A stretch of 52,973 nucleotides of DNA from Prevotella sp. UBA5387 (GTDB lineage Bacteria; Bacteroidota; Bacteroidia; Bacteroidales; Bacteroidaceae). The stretch is taken from assembly GCA_002407775.1 (NCBI GenBank), contig DHOP01000068.1, positions 1 through 52,973 of the forward strand, given 5' to 3'. Under the pieces are notes generated by a model. It was not told where the DNA came from. It did no database searches and worked only from the letters and a program-made list of their open reading frames with translations. The translations under genes were made by a program, and so were the position numbers. Shown here piece by piece: positions 43,445 to 52,782 of the stretch. Within the stretch, counting starts at the first letter, position 1. Each line of letters opens with the position of its first letter.

Positions 43445-44509
43445 TTAATTCTTTACATCATAGTACTTGGCATACCATTGGGCAAAAGCACGCAACCCGC
43501 TTCTCAATGATGTTGATGGCTTAAATCCAAAATCCTCTTCAAGTGGTGTTGTGTCTGCAAATGTGATTGGGACATCACCGGCTTGCATCGGAACAAGTTT
43601 CTTGTGAGACTCGAAATCATAGTCAGCAGGGAGCACGCCAGCAGCAAGAAGCTCCTCTTGAAGTATCTGAACGAAGTCAAGAAGATTCTCGGGCTGGTTG
43701 TTGCCAATGTTGTAAACCTTGTATGGTGGCACAGGAAGTCCATCTTCGCCAATATTCTTTTCAGGGGCATGTTGCATTACGCGCACTACACCCTCCACGA
43801 TGTCATCCACATAAGTAAAGTCTCTTTTACAATTTCCATAATTGAAAATTTCTATTGTCTCGCCTTTACGGAGTTTGTTTGTGAATCCGAAATAGGCCAT
43901 GTCTGGACGACCAGCTGGTCCATAAACAGTGAAGAAGCGAAGAGCTGTCGAGGGAATATTGTAAAGTTTAGAATAAGCATGCGCCATCAGTTCATTACTC
44001 TTCTTAGTGGCAGCGTACAAAGAAACAGGATTGTCTACTTTATCATCAGTAGAGTAAGGAATCTTCTTGTTGGAACCATACACAGAAGATGAGGATGCAT
44101 AGACTAGATGCTCGACACAGGCGTTGTTTCTGCAACCTTCTAGTATATTGAAGAACCCAACGAGGTTACTCTCTATATACGCACCTGGATTCGATATCGA
44201 GTAGCGGACTCCTGCTTGAGCAGCTAAATTAACGACAACTGCTGGTTGATACTTTGCAAAGAGCTCATCTATTGCAGATTTGTCCGCTAAATTCCCTTGA
44301 ATAAAAGTGAAGTTATCATACTTGGCTAACCACCCTAGTCGCTCTTCTTTGATGTGAACATCATAGTAGTCGTTAATATTGTCAAAGCCGATAACCTTAA
44401 CTTCATCAAACTCCTTTAATAGTTTCATAGCCAAATTTGAGCCTATAAAACCAGCGGCACCAGTCACAAGAACGGTCTTGCCTTGTAAATCTATATTATA
44501 TTGCAACAT
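43445..44509 (-). CDS. UDP-glucuronate 4-epimerase-type NAD-dependent epimerase
   Basis: This 354-residue short-chain dehydrogenase/epimerase has NAD-binding VLVTGAAGFIGSNLAMKLL (about residues 14-32), the IGFDNINDYYDVHIKEERL segment typical of UDP-glucuronate/UDP-galacturonate 4-epimerases, AAQAGVRYSISNP, and the catalytic Ser...YxxxK pair as ASSSSVYG and YAATKKSNE. It interconverts UDP-GlcA and UDP-GalA. It is the third gene of a minus-strand operon after a sugar kinase and a nucleotidyltransferase, 21 bp downstream of the latter. Confidence 0.9.
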   Translation of the reverse strand: MLQYNIDLQGKTVLVTGAAGFIGSNLAMKLLKEFDEVKVIGFDNINDYYDVHIKEERLGWLAKYDNFTFIQGNLADKSAIDELFAKYQPAVVVNLAAQAGVRYSISNPGAYIESNLVGFFNILEGCRNNACVEHLVYASSSSVYGSNKKIPYSTDDKVDNPVSLYAATKKSNELMAHAYSKLYNIPSTALRFFTVYGPAGRPDMAYFGFTNKLRKGETIEIFNYGNCKRDFTYVDDIVEGVVRVMQHAPEKNIGEDGLPVPPYKVYNIGNNQPENLLDFVQILQEELLAAGVLPADYDFESHKKLVPMQAGDVPITFADTTPLEEDFGFKPSTSLRSGLRAFAQWYAKYYDVKN

Positions 44510-44530
44510 GTTCTTTTATTTATAATATTA

Positions 44531-45262
44531 TTAACCAAAAATCTTCTTTGCCTCCTCGTAACTATCCAGGCTGCCAATGTCAAATCGCCCTGCGCTCATC
44601 GGCCAAGCATGCATGATGGTGTTATCAACCATATAGTGCGCTAAGTTTCCAGGAGCATCCTTCCCGCAGCCATTTGCTACACTTGATCGTACTATGTCCA
44701 GATCTTTTCTCAAGTAGATATAGAATGGTGGTACTGCCCAGTGACTCTTGGGATTCTGCGGCTTTTCCTCCATATTCAGAACCTTGTTGTTTTCATCAAG
44801 GATTACAACGCCAGTTCTTTGCAACAACTCGATACTCGGTTGCTCATGGCACATGATGCAGGATGTCTCTTTTGCTTTGGCAAACTCAACGAATTCTTTG
44901 AAGCTAAACATTAAGATATTATCGGCGGCAACAACCAATAGGTCATCGTCAATGCCTAGTTTGTCCATCGCAAACAATAGATCACACACGGCACCGAGAC
45001 GAGTTTCGTTTGTGGACGTCCCGTCATCGACAATCGTAATAGGTTTCTTATAAGTCTGACTCTCCGCCCACTCCTCAAAGATATTAGCAAAGCGATGATT
45101 TGTAATGATGATATGCTCGTCAATCTCATCAATCTTATCGATATCATCAAGCATCCGCCCCAGAATGGTGGAGCTGCCAATCTTCAAAAGAGGTTTGGGG
45201 AAATTCTTTGTAAGCTCGCCAAGACGAGTGGCATAGCCTGCGGCAATAACTATATTCTTCAT
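44531..45262 (-). CDS. Sugar-1-phosphate nucleotidyltransferase
   Basis: This 243-residue enzyme of the NTP-transferase family has the nucleotide-binding N-terminus MKNIVIAAGYATRLGELTKN followed by FPKPLLKIG, DDLLVVAADNILMF (metal-binding Asp, about residue 113) and PPFYIYLRKD. Substrate specificity cannot be read directly. Its position between a galacturonokinase-like kinase (6 bp gap) and a UDP-uronate epimerase suggests it makes a UDP-uronate, UDP-galacturonate being the best guess, from the kinase product. A dTDP-glucose-type role is less likely because no rmlBCD genes are nearby. Confidence 0.85.
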   Translation of the reverse strand: MKNIVIAAGYATRLGELTKNFPKPLLKIGSSTILGRMLDDIDKIDEIDEHIIITNHRFANIFEEWAESQTYKKPITIVDDGTSTNETRLGAVCDLLFAMDKLGIDDDLLVVAADNILMFSFKEFVEFAKAKETSCIMCHEQPSIELLQRTGVVILDENNKVLNMEEKPQNPKSHWAVPPFYIYLRKDLDIVRSSVANGCGKDAPGNLAHYMVDNTIMHAWPMSAGRFDIGSLDSYEEAKKIFG

Positions 45263-45268
45263 GCTTTA

Positions 45269-46417
45269 TTATGCTTCAATAAATCGTGCGCCGTCATCTG
45301 TTTTACAGAAATATATCTCAAACGATTGAGAATACTCTGGGAACATGCGAAGGTATTCGCTTCTGACCTGCTCTCGAATCTGTTCTTTCTTCGCTGGATC
45401 AATTAAGGCAATACATGCCCCCTTGAAACCGGCACCACTGAAACGACCTCCATAGATACCATCGCATTGAAGCATGATATTGTAAATGGCGATTAGCTCA
45501 TCGCTGCCACACTCATAATTCTTTATCGAACTCTCACAACTCTCAAAGATCAACTTACCGAAGAGATCAAGGTTGCCGGTCTCCCATGCGGTCACCCCGC
45601 TGCGAACACGCTTGTATTCTGAGTAGAAGTGTTCGGCCCGTTTGGCGAAGCGACGTGGCATCTTATCCTTAGTCAGTTCATAAGTCTCCTTTGGAATGTC
45701 TCGAAGGAATGTTTTATCCATACCCTTTAAAGGAATCCCGGTGTAAGCCATCATATTCCATGCAGCCGTCTTACACTCTGCGACGCGAAGGTTATAGTCG
45801 CTGCTTACAAGGCTTCGAGTTAGGCCTGAGAAGATTATTGCTAACTCGAACTCTGGCATTCTGGGATTTTTCTTGATGACACGGTATTGATCGGAATCTG
45901 TGTCAAGAAAGAGTAGCGAATCTTTTTCACCCAAGACAATGCATGCTTGGTCAAGGATACCGTTTTTCAACCCAATGTATTCCCTCTCTGCCTCACTTGC
46001 TATCTTGATGATTTCCATCTTGGAAAGATTGATGCTATTTGCTTTGGCAAGCGCCATGACGTATGCGGTCAAAACAGCAGCACTACTTGAAAGTCCACCA
46101 ACAGGCAGACTTCCCTTAATCACTCCTTCAATGCCATTGCTTAGTCCAAAGCGTTTATTGAGCGCATAATCCACACCACGGGCATAGTCGCCCCAGTTGC
46201 CCTCCTTGACATGAGATGGCTCGCGCACATTGAATTTAACAGCACCATCATAGGTTTGACTAGTCAAGGTTACAGATCCGTCATGAGTTGTATTAAACCA
46301 TAGGTCAATACCCTTGTCAAATGCGAAACCAGTCACCAATCCATGCTGATGGTCAACGTGTGCGCCTAAAGGGCAAACACGATAGGGAGCAAAAATGTGA
46401 TATTTGTAATTCTCCAT
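45269..46417 (-). CDS. GHMP-family sugar kinase, galacturonokinase-like
   Basis: This 382-residue GHMP kinase resembles galactokinase in length and fold: LPVGGLSSSAAVLTAYVMAL (ATP loop, about residues 104-123), NGILDQACIVLG and, near the end, GRFSGAGFKGACIALID. The sugar-binding N-terminal loop is APYRVCPLGAHVDHQHG (about residues 10-26) where galactokinase has GRVNLIGEHTDYNGG. The variant, together with FSGLTRSLVSSDYNLRVAEC, matches what I remember of plant galacturonokinase. I infer D-galacturonate as substrate, giving galacturonate 1-phosphate; a divergent galactokinase remains possible. First gene of the operon; promoter box at 46557-46564. Confidence 0.8.
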   Translation of the reverse strand: MENYKYHIFAPYRVCPLGAHVDHQHGLVTGFAFDKGIDLWFNTTHDGSVTLTSQTYDGAVKFNVREPSHVKEGNWGDYARGVDYALNKRFGLSNGIEGVIKGSLPVGGLSSSAAVLTAYVMALAKANSINLSKMEIIKIASEAEREYIGLKNGILDQACIVLGEKDSLLFLDTDSDQYRVIKKNPRMPEFELAIIFSGLTRSLVSSDYNLRVAECKTAAWNMMAYTGIPLKGMDKTFLRDIPKETYELTKDKMPRRFAKRAEHFYSEYKRVRSGVTAWETGNLDLFGKLIFESCESSIKNYECGSDELIAIYNIMLQCDGIYGGRFSGAGFKGACIALIDPAKKEQIREQVRSEYLRMFPEYSQSFEIYFCKTDDGARFIEA

Positions 46418-46851
46418 TATAGAATCTTCATGATATATTTCAACGTGAGTTAATAGATTTAATTGTCAATAAATTTGCTTAATAGCGAAATCTTTCATAA
46501 TTTTACATCATTAATATCAAAGTATTAACTAAGGGAATCGTAATAGTCACCGAAGACAAAGTTACGGAAAATATATTTATAGATATAAAATTCTGAAATG
46601 TATTTGAGGCCTTGAAGGCGAAATACATGGTAAATGATGCTGAAAGTGGATTATATGATGAACAGTCCATTTTTTCTCTCAGTGCTGATTTCCTCTTCTA
46701 TTCCGTCCCATATCGTTGTTCAATCAACGTCTCCGCAAATAAATCTCTTCCCCCTTTCGTGAAGCACAAAAGAAATCAAAAGTAAAAAGACTAAAAGATA
46801 AACCTTTACGCCTAAGAATACAAATTCAAGTTAATTGAAAAATTCGTGATT
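46418..46851. other. 434-bp divergent intergenic region
   Basis: Contains the minus-strand promoter of the kinase operon at 46557-46564 and a hairpin around 46597-46630 (ATGTATTT...AAATACAT with an inner GCCTT/AAGGC). I see no gene and no convincing TAnnTTTG box for the helicase gene. Confidence 0.6.
46557..46564 (-). promoter_or_regulatory. -7 box of the kinase-nucleotidyltransferase-epimerase operon
   Basis: Reads TAACTTTG on the minus strand, about 140 bp before the kinase start. Confidence 0.55.
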
Positions 46852-49800
46852 ATGAGCAAAGAAGAATGTAATTTTAAAATAAACGGTACCGATAATGGTA
46901 CTTTGTATTTCGATTATCTTCCATGTCTGAACTATTCCATGCAGCACAATCACTGTAATTCCTTCATTGGATGTGTCTTGAAGAATGATGGGGACACAAC
47001 ATGGAATGACATTGAAATCGCTATTGACGGGGAAATGTTCACACCGTCAACAGTTCATATTGATGTTGTATCTGCAGGTGCTAATATAGAGGTAAAGGAT
47101 CTTTCAATCAATGTAGAGCCTTCTTTACTGATAGAGCTAACCGAGGGCATCACAAGCAAGTTTACCCTATTACTCAAGCAAGGTTTAGAATGCTTGTTCG
47201 CAAAAGAATTCCCAATCCAGCTGATGGCATATGACCAATGGACGGGTTTAGCTATCAGTCCTGAACTTTTAGCTTCGTTTGTCACTCCCAACTACCCTCT
47301 ACTATCAAAAGTCAGTGTTGCTGCATCGAAGTTTCTCGAACGATGGACTGGCTCTAGTGCTCTCGATGAATATCAATCACAAAATCCCAACAGAGTCCGT
47401 ATGCAGGTTGCTGCTATTTATGAAGCTTTGCGAAGTGAGGCTTTGGTTTATGCCACACCACCTGCAAGTTTTGAAGAATATGGTCAGCGCATTCGAACCG
47501 TTGACAAGGTTCTCAACGAGAAACTTGCCACCTGTGTTGACCTTTCAGTGCTGTTTGCTTCCTGTCTTGAGTCCATAGGCATCAATCCGATATTGGTATT
47601 AACCAAGGGACATTGCTTCGTGGGCGCATGGCTCGTGAACGATTCGTTTAACAAGCATGTCAGTGATGACGGAAGCTTTTTGTTGAAGAGTTCATCAGAC
47701 GGTCTCAATGAAATAGTCGTGGTCGAAGCAACATGTCTGACAAGCTCAACGCCTGTTAGCTTTGATGAAGCAGTGAGTCTTGCCAAGAATCACTTGTTTG
47801 AAGAACAAAACTTCGACTGCTTCATTGATGTATGCCGGGCAAGGATCAATGGAATACGACCTTTGCCTCTGAGAATCCAGAAAGAAGGAAACTGGATAAT
47901 AGAGAATGAGGGTGTGGAGCATGACAATGCGACCAAAGAGGTGAAGCAATACAACAGATACGACTTGTCAGTTTATGACAAGTCGGATCTAAAGGTCACC
48001 AAAATGATGCTTTGGGAAAGAAAGCTCCTTGACTTCTCCTTGCGCAACAACCTCCTAAATATGCGACTTGGAAAGAAAATCATTCCATTGGTGTCTTTTA
48101 GTATTGACAGACTGGAAGACTTCTTACAGGATGGTAAGTCATTTCAGGTGTATCCATTCCCATTGGAAGAAAAATCAAAGCCAGAGCTCAATGGCATGTT
48201 CAACTCTGAGAAGTATTTCCGGCTGGAGGAATTCATAAAGAATGGGCTCATGAACAACAAACTATACTCTTTTAAGGAAGATGATGACTTGAAGAATGCC
48301 TTGAAATATGTATATAGAACTTCAAGAACCTCGATGGAGGAGAATGGAGCCAACAATCTTTTCTTGGTTCTTGGTGTCCTGAAATGGTATGAAACAGAAA
48401 GAAGTGAACAACCTCGATTGGCACCTATTCTGCTTCTTCCTATAGAAATAATAAGAGGTGGCGGACTTGCTGGCTATACTATCCGAACAAGGGATGAAGA
48501 AATTGCGCTGAATATCACAATGGTAGAATTGCTGAAGCAGCAACACGACATCAATCTCTCCGCTTTAGATGAGCTTCCTAAGGATGAACACGGCGTTGAC
48601 GTACCAAAGATTTTGACAATTATACGCGACAAAATTCGCGATAAGAAAGGTTGGGATGTTCTTAATGAGTCTATTATAGGCTTGTTTTCGTTCAACAAGT
48701 TTATCATGTGGAATGATATACACTCCAATTCGGACAAGATTCTGGAGAACGATATCATTTCGAGCTTAGTTGATGGAAAATTAAAGATCAACGATGCTGA
48801 AGACAAAACAGATGCACGTGAACTGGATAGAGAGAAGAAACCGGAAAATTACACAATTCCAGTGGATGTGGATTCATCACAATTCGAAGCCGTTATTGAC
48901 TCAGGAGAAGGGAGGAGCTTTATACTCTATGGTCCTCCGGGAACAGGAAAGTCGCAGACTATCACCAATATGATAGCAAATGCGCTTTACCAAGGGCGAA
49001 GAGTATTATTTGTTGCTGAAAAGATGGCGGCTTTGTCCGTAGTTCAGTCTCGTTTGGAGAAGATTGGACTTGCTCCATTCTGTCTTGAATTGCATTCCAA
49101 TAAAGCTACAAAGACGCATTTCCTGAATCAAATGGATGAAGCGATGAATATAAGCCATCCTCATTCGCAGGAAGATTATAGACATATCTCTGACGAGTTG
49201 TATGACAAAAGGCAAGAACTGATTCGATATATTGAAGCATTGCATACGAAAAAGAGTTTTGGTCTCTCGTTATACGACTGCATCACGTCTTATCTATCCA
49301 TCTCTGAGGAAGAAATAGAAGCGGATCAAAACATACTGACGAACATCACAAACCGGAAGATAAACGAATATCAGGAGCGTATAAAGAGACTTGACACTAT
49401 CTTCAAAGTGTCGGGTAATCCTGCTACCAGTTCATTAAAGATACTGGATATTAAAGATGGTTCGCCTAAATCTGAGCAACTATTACGTGAGCAAATTAAT
49501 GACTGTCGTGATTCTTTAACCGTATGGAAAAAGAATAAGGATAGATTTTCTGCCTGCTGGGGTTTCAACTTGCAAGAGACAAAGGAGGGTATTAATTGGG
49601 TTAAAAGTTTCTATGAATACTTAATCAATGTGCCTTATTTTTCTAGTGAACTTTTCCTGTTGGCCATTGACGGCAGAAAGATGCAACAGATAAAGAATGC
49701 GGTGGAAGCTGGTATCCAAAAGGAAAATCTTACTAAGGAACTCACAATTGCATACACGAGTGAGGTTATGAAGATGGACGTTGCTCAATTTGAAGGTGAA

Positions 49801-52671
49801 TGGAATAGCATTATGGATAAATGGTTTCTGCCGAGATTCTTCGCCAAGAGGGCCTTCTTCAAAAAAATGAGTGGATACAAGTCTGGCTTTGATGAAAGTG
49901 ATACCGATACTGTAATATCACGGCTTAAGGAATGTGCCCGTAACGAAGCTACGTTACAGACTGTGTATGATGAGTTGTCGAAACTGTTCGGTACACTGGC
50001 ATACTATGGAATGGAACAATGGATTTCCATGAAAGATGTCATTGAGAAAATTCCAGAAATGATGGAACTTATCAAAGAATTGAGTGATGCTCAAAATGTT
50101 TCTGTCGAAGAAATAGCCACTTTGATGGCAAAAGCCGTAAAGGGTAACTGGAGTGCCTTCATAAAAGATAATCAGGAGTGTTGGAAGGAAATAGTAATTT
50201 CAGGAGAGCAAACCTTAAGCTCTATTGAAAAGATCAATTCTGTTGCCTCACTTGAACTCACTAATAATGACTGGTGCAATACCTTGCTGCCATCATTAGT
50301 AATGTTGCAAGAAAATGAGGGTAAGTTCGTGGATTGGTATTTGTGGTGCCGCGAGAAGCAGGAAATTAGCAATCTTGGTCTGTCAAATGTCGTTACATAT
50401 ATTATCAATAACTACAAAACTGGAGAACAGGCTTCAAAAGCATTTGTAAAAGGTGTATATCATAAACTAGGTGTTGAAATTATAAATAATGATGAGGAGC
50501 TAAGGTTTTTCAATGGGTTGCTATTTGAGGAAACGATAGATAAATACAGAAAGCTGACATCTACGTTCCAAGAAATAAGCAAGAAGGAACTTTTCTGCAA
50601 GTTGGCTGCAAATATTCCCTCAATGACAATGGCTGCCTACGAGACCTCAGAAGTTGGTATACTTAAAAGAAACGTCAAGAACGGAGGCCGTGGTACATCC
50701 ATACGCAAATTAATTGATCAGATTCCAAATCTCTTGCCTAAGTTGTGTCCATGTATGCTAATGAGCCCGATCTCTGTGGCACAATATTTAGACTTGAATA
50801 ATGAAAAGTTTGATCTCGTCATCTTCGACGAAGCATCACAGATGCCAACCAGCGAGTCGGTGGGTACAATAGCAAGAGGTAAATCGCTTGTTGTCGTCGG
50901 TGACCCAAAGCAGATGCCACCTACTAGCTTCTTCTCTACCTCACAGGTTGATGAGGAAGAGGCCGATATTGACGACATGGACAGCATTCTAGATGATTGT
51001 ATCTCGCTGTCGATGCCCTCAAGGTATCTGGCATGGCATTATCGAAGCAAGCATGAAAGTCTGATTTCGTTTAGCAATTCACAATACTATGATGGCAGGT
51101 TGATAACATTCCCGTCAATTGATGACCAAGTGTCAAAAGTGTCACTGAGAAAAATAGACGGTGTCTATGACAAGGGGAAGACCCGTTCCAATATGGCAGA
51201 AGCCATGGCAATAGTTGAGGAAGTGAAGAAGAGACTGTCTGATGTTGAGTTATCCAAATATTCTATTGGTATTGTGTCTTTCAGCAAAGTTCAGCAGAAC
51301 CTTATCGAGGACTTGTTGTGCGAGGAGTTAGCAAAATATCCCAAGCTTGAGAGTCTCGCCTTTGAAAGTGATGAACCTATATTTATAAAGAACCTGGAAA
51401 ATGTTCAGGGTGATGAACGCGATGTGATTCTGTTCTCTGTCGGCTATGGACCTGACAAGAACGGGAAGGTATCGATGAACTTTGGCCCCCTTAACAACGA
51501 GGGCGGTGAAAGACGTTTAAATGTAGCCGTGTCAAGAGCAAGATATGAAATGGTAGTATTCTCAACTCTTCGTTCGGAACAGATTGACCTGAAGAGAACG
51601 CAGGCATCTGGCGTTGAAGGATTAAAAAAATTCTTGGAGTTTGCCGAAAAGGGAACGGCGCCTGTTGTATCATCAAACGTCTATGACGAAACACCAAGCA
51701 GCATTTCAACTAATATTGCTGAAGTACTTACGAAAAAAGGTTACACCGTGAAACTCAATGTAGGACACTCGCAATTCAAAGTGGATGTTGCCGTTGTAAA
51801 CCCAAAGAACCCTCAAGAATATCTCCTTGGCATTCTATGTGATGGATATAATTATTATTCAACAAAAACCGTGAGAGATAGAGAAATCGTACAGCCAACA
51901 GTGTTGAAGTTGCTTCATTGGAATATTATGCACATCTGGACGCTCGACTGGATTGTGCGCCAGGAAGAGGTAATTAACTTGATATTTCAACGCCTCGATG
52001 ACATCCAAAATAATAGATTGAATGAAGTCGAAAAGCCCAAAATTGCTAATCTGGCAAAAGATGCAGTAGTCTCCAATATTGACACGACTATAGAAAAAGA
52101 AGAGGTCTCTAATAATCCTCTGTGTGTGAATTATGACTTTGCCAATCTCAATGCCCTCGATAGATATAATGATGTTTATTTGCCTGGGGTGTCTGAACGT
52201 GACACGCTCAAAAGTCAGTTGATAAAACTGATAGAGATCGAGCAGCCAATAACGAGTGGATTGATGTATAAAAGAATCGTTAAGTTATGGGGACTCACAA
52301 GAGTGACCAATCGTGTTCAGACCATTGTCGATACCTTATTGAAAGAAATATCTTTATACAGGTCAGATAATGGGGATAATGGATATGTATGCTGGAAGGA
52401 CAAAGACTTCGCCGATCAGTACACTCTGTTTAGGGTAAATTCTCTAAGAGATATTCAAGATATTCCGTATGTTGAGATTGAAAATGCAATGAAATATGCA
52501 TTAGTCCAACAAATAGCTATTGATAAGGAAGATCTCAAGAGACTTACTGCTCAGCAACTCGGATTTACGAGAAAAGGCTGCAATATTGACGATGCAACCA
52601 GATATGTACTATGTAGACTTGCAAAAAATGGGTTTGCTGAGTTACAAGGTGATAAGGTTTGTATGAAATAA
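46852..52671 (+). CDS. Giant DUF4011/SF1 helicase/nuclease, Hhe-like defence protein
   Basis: This protein has 1,939 residues. A transglutaminase/protease-like domain at about 170-300 has Cys in LATCVDLSVLFASCLESIG and His in TKGHCFVGAW. DUF4011 follows at about 385 (WERKLLDFSLRNNLLNMRLG). The SF1 helicase has Walker A YGPPGTGKSQT (about 692-702), FDEASQMP (about 1324-1331), VVGDPKQMPPT and NVAVSRARYEM (about 1556). A Vsr/MTES-type PD-(D/E)XK domain is at about 1626-1715 (FKVDVAVV, ILCDGYNYYS), and a DUF3320-type winged-helix tail ends the protein. DUF4011-helicase-Vsr is the architecture reported for the Hhe anti-phage protein. ATG at 46852 is preferred to GTG at 46846. The capsule/metabolic neighbours differ in type, suggesting a separately acquired gene. 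Confidence 0.9.
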   Translation: MSKEECNFKINGTDNGTLYFDYLPCLNYSMQHNHCNSFIGCVLKNDGDTTWNDIEIAIDGEMFTPSTVHIDVVSAGANIEVKDLSINVEPSLLIELTEGITSKFTLLLKQGLECLFAKEFPIQLMAYDQWTGLAISPELLASFVTPNYPLLSKVSVAASKFLERWTGSSALDEYQSQNPNRVRMQVAAIYEALRSEALVYATPPASFEEYGQRIRTVDKVLNEKLATCVDLSVLFASCLESIGINPILVLTKGHCFVGAWLVNDSFNKHVSDDGSFLLKSSSDGLNEIVVVEATCLTSSTPVSFDEAVSLAKNHLFEEQNFDCFIDVCRARINGIRPLPLRIQKEGNWIIENEGVEHDNATKEVKQYNRYDLSVYDKSDLKVTKMMLWERKLLDFSLRNNLLNMRLGKKIIPLVSFSIDRLEDFLQDGKSFQVYPFPLEEKSKPELNGMFNSEKYFRLEEFIKNGLMNNKLYSFKEDDDLKNALKYVYRTSRTSMEENGANNLFLVLGVLKWYETERSEQPRLAPILLLPIEIIRGGGLAGYTIRTRDEEIALNITMVELLKQQHDINLSALDELPKDEHGVDVPKILTIIRDKIRDKKGWDVLNESIIGLFSFNKFIMWNDIHSNSDKILENDIISSLVDGKLKINDAEDKTDARELDREKKPENYTIPVDVDSSQFEAVIDSGEGRSFILYGPPGTGKSQTITNMIANALYQGRRVLFVAEKMAALSVVQSRLEKIGLAPFCLELHSNKATKTHFLNQMDEAMNISHPHSQEDYRHISDELYDKRQELIRYIEALHTKKSFGLSLYDCITSYLSISEEEIEADQNILTNITNRKINEYQERIKRLDTIFKVSGNPATSSLKILDIKDGSPKSEQLLREQINDCRDSLTVWKKNKDRFSACWGFNLQETKEGINWVKSFYEYLINVPYFSSELFLLAIDGRKMQQIKNAVEAGIQKENLTKELTIAYTSEVMKMDVAQFEGEWNSIMDKWFLPRFFAKRAFFKKMSGYKSGFDESDTDTVISRLKECARNEATLQTVYDELSKLFGTLAYYGMEQWISMKDVIEKIPEMMELIKELSDAQNVSVEEIATLMAKAVKGNWSAFIKDNQECWKEIVISGEQTLSSIEKINSVASLELTNNDWCNTLLPSLVMLQENEGKFVDWYLWCREKQEISNLGLSNVVTYIINNYKTGEQASKAFVKGVYHKLGVEIINNDEELRFFNGLLFEETIDKYRKLTSTFQEISKKELFCKLAANIPSMTMAAYETSEVGILKRNVKNGGRGTSIRKLIDQIPNLLPKLCPCMLMSPISVAQYLDLNNEKFDLVIFDEASQMPTSESVGTIARGKSLVVVGDPKQMPPTSFFSTSQVDEEEADIDDMDSILDDCISLSMPSRYLAWHYRSKHESLISFSNSQYYDGRLITFPSIDDQVSKVSLRKIDGVYDKGKTRSNMAEAMAIVEEVKKRLSDVELSKYSIGIVSFSKVQQNLIEDLLCEELAKYPKLESLAFESDEPIFIKNLENVQGDERDVILFSVGYGPDKNGKVSMNFGPLNNEGGERRLNVAVSRARYEMVVFSTLRSEQIDLKRTQASGVEGLKKFLEFAEKGTAPVVSSNVYDETPSSISTNIAEVLTKKGYTVKLNVGHSQFKVDVAVVNPKNPQEYLLGILCDGYNYYSTKTVRDREIVQPTVLKLLHWNIMHIWTLDWIVRQEEVINLIFQRLDDIQNNRLNEVEKPKIANLAKDAVVSNIDTTIEKEEVSNNPLCVNYDFANLNALDRYNDVYLPGVSERDTLKSQLIKLIEIEQPITSGLMYKRIVKLWGLTRVTNRVQTIVDTLLKEISLYRSDNGDNGYVCWKDKDFADQYTLFRVNSLRDIQDIPYVEIENAMKYALVQQIAIDKEDLKRLTAQQLGFTRKGCNIDDATRYVLCRLAKNGFAELQGDKVCMK

Positions 52672-52710
52672 GACCATTAAAGTAGAGTATCTAAGCAAAT
52701 TTTCGTTGAC

Positions 52711-52742
52711 AATGCAGAACAGTTGGATAATTGTTCTGCATT
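52711..52742. other. Hairpin after the helicase gene
   Basis: AATGCAGAACA at 52711-52721 pairs with TGTTCTGCATT at 52732-52742, loop 10. No long T-run. Its half-site resembles the ATGCAG operator half-site of block 3, but the spacing is different and no -7 box follows at 10 bp. Confidence 0.6.
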
Positions 52743-52782
52743 GAATTCCATCACATTTTTATTAATCAAACTACGGATATTT

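Noticed and set aside
52711..52742. Fifth member of the ATGCAG operator family
   Set aside because: The half-sites match but the centre is 18 bp, not 5, and no TAnnTTTG box follows at 10 bp. Treated as a hairpin only.
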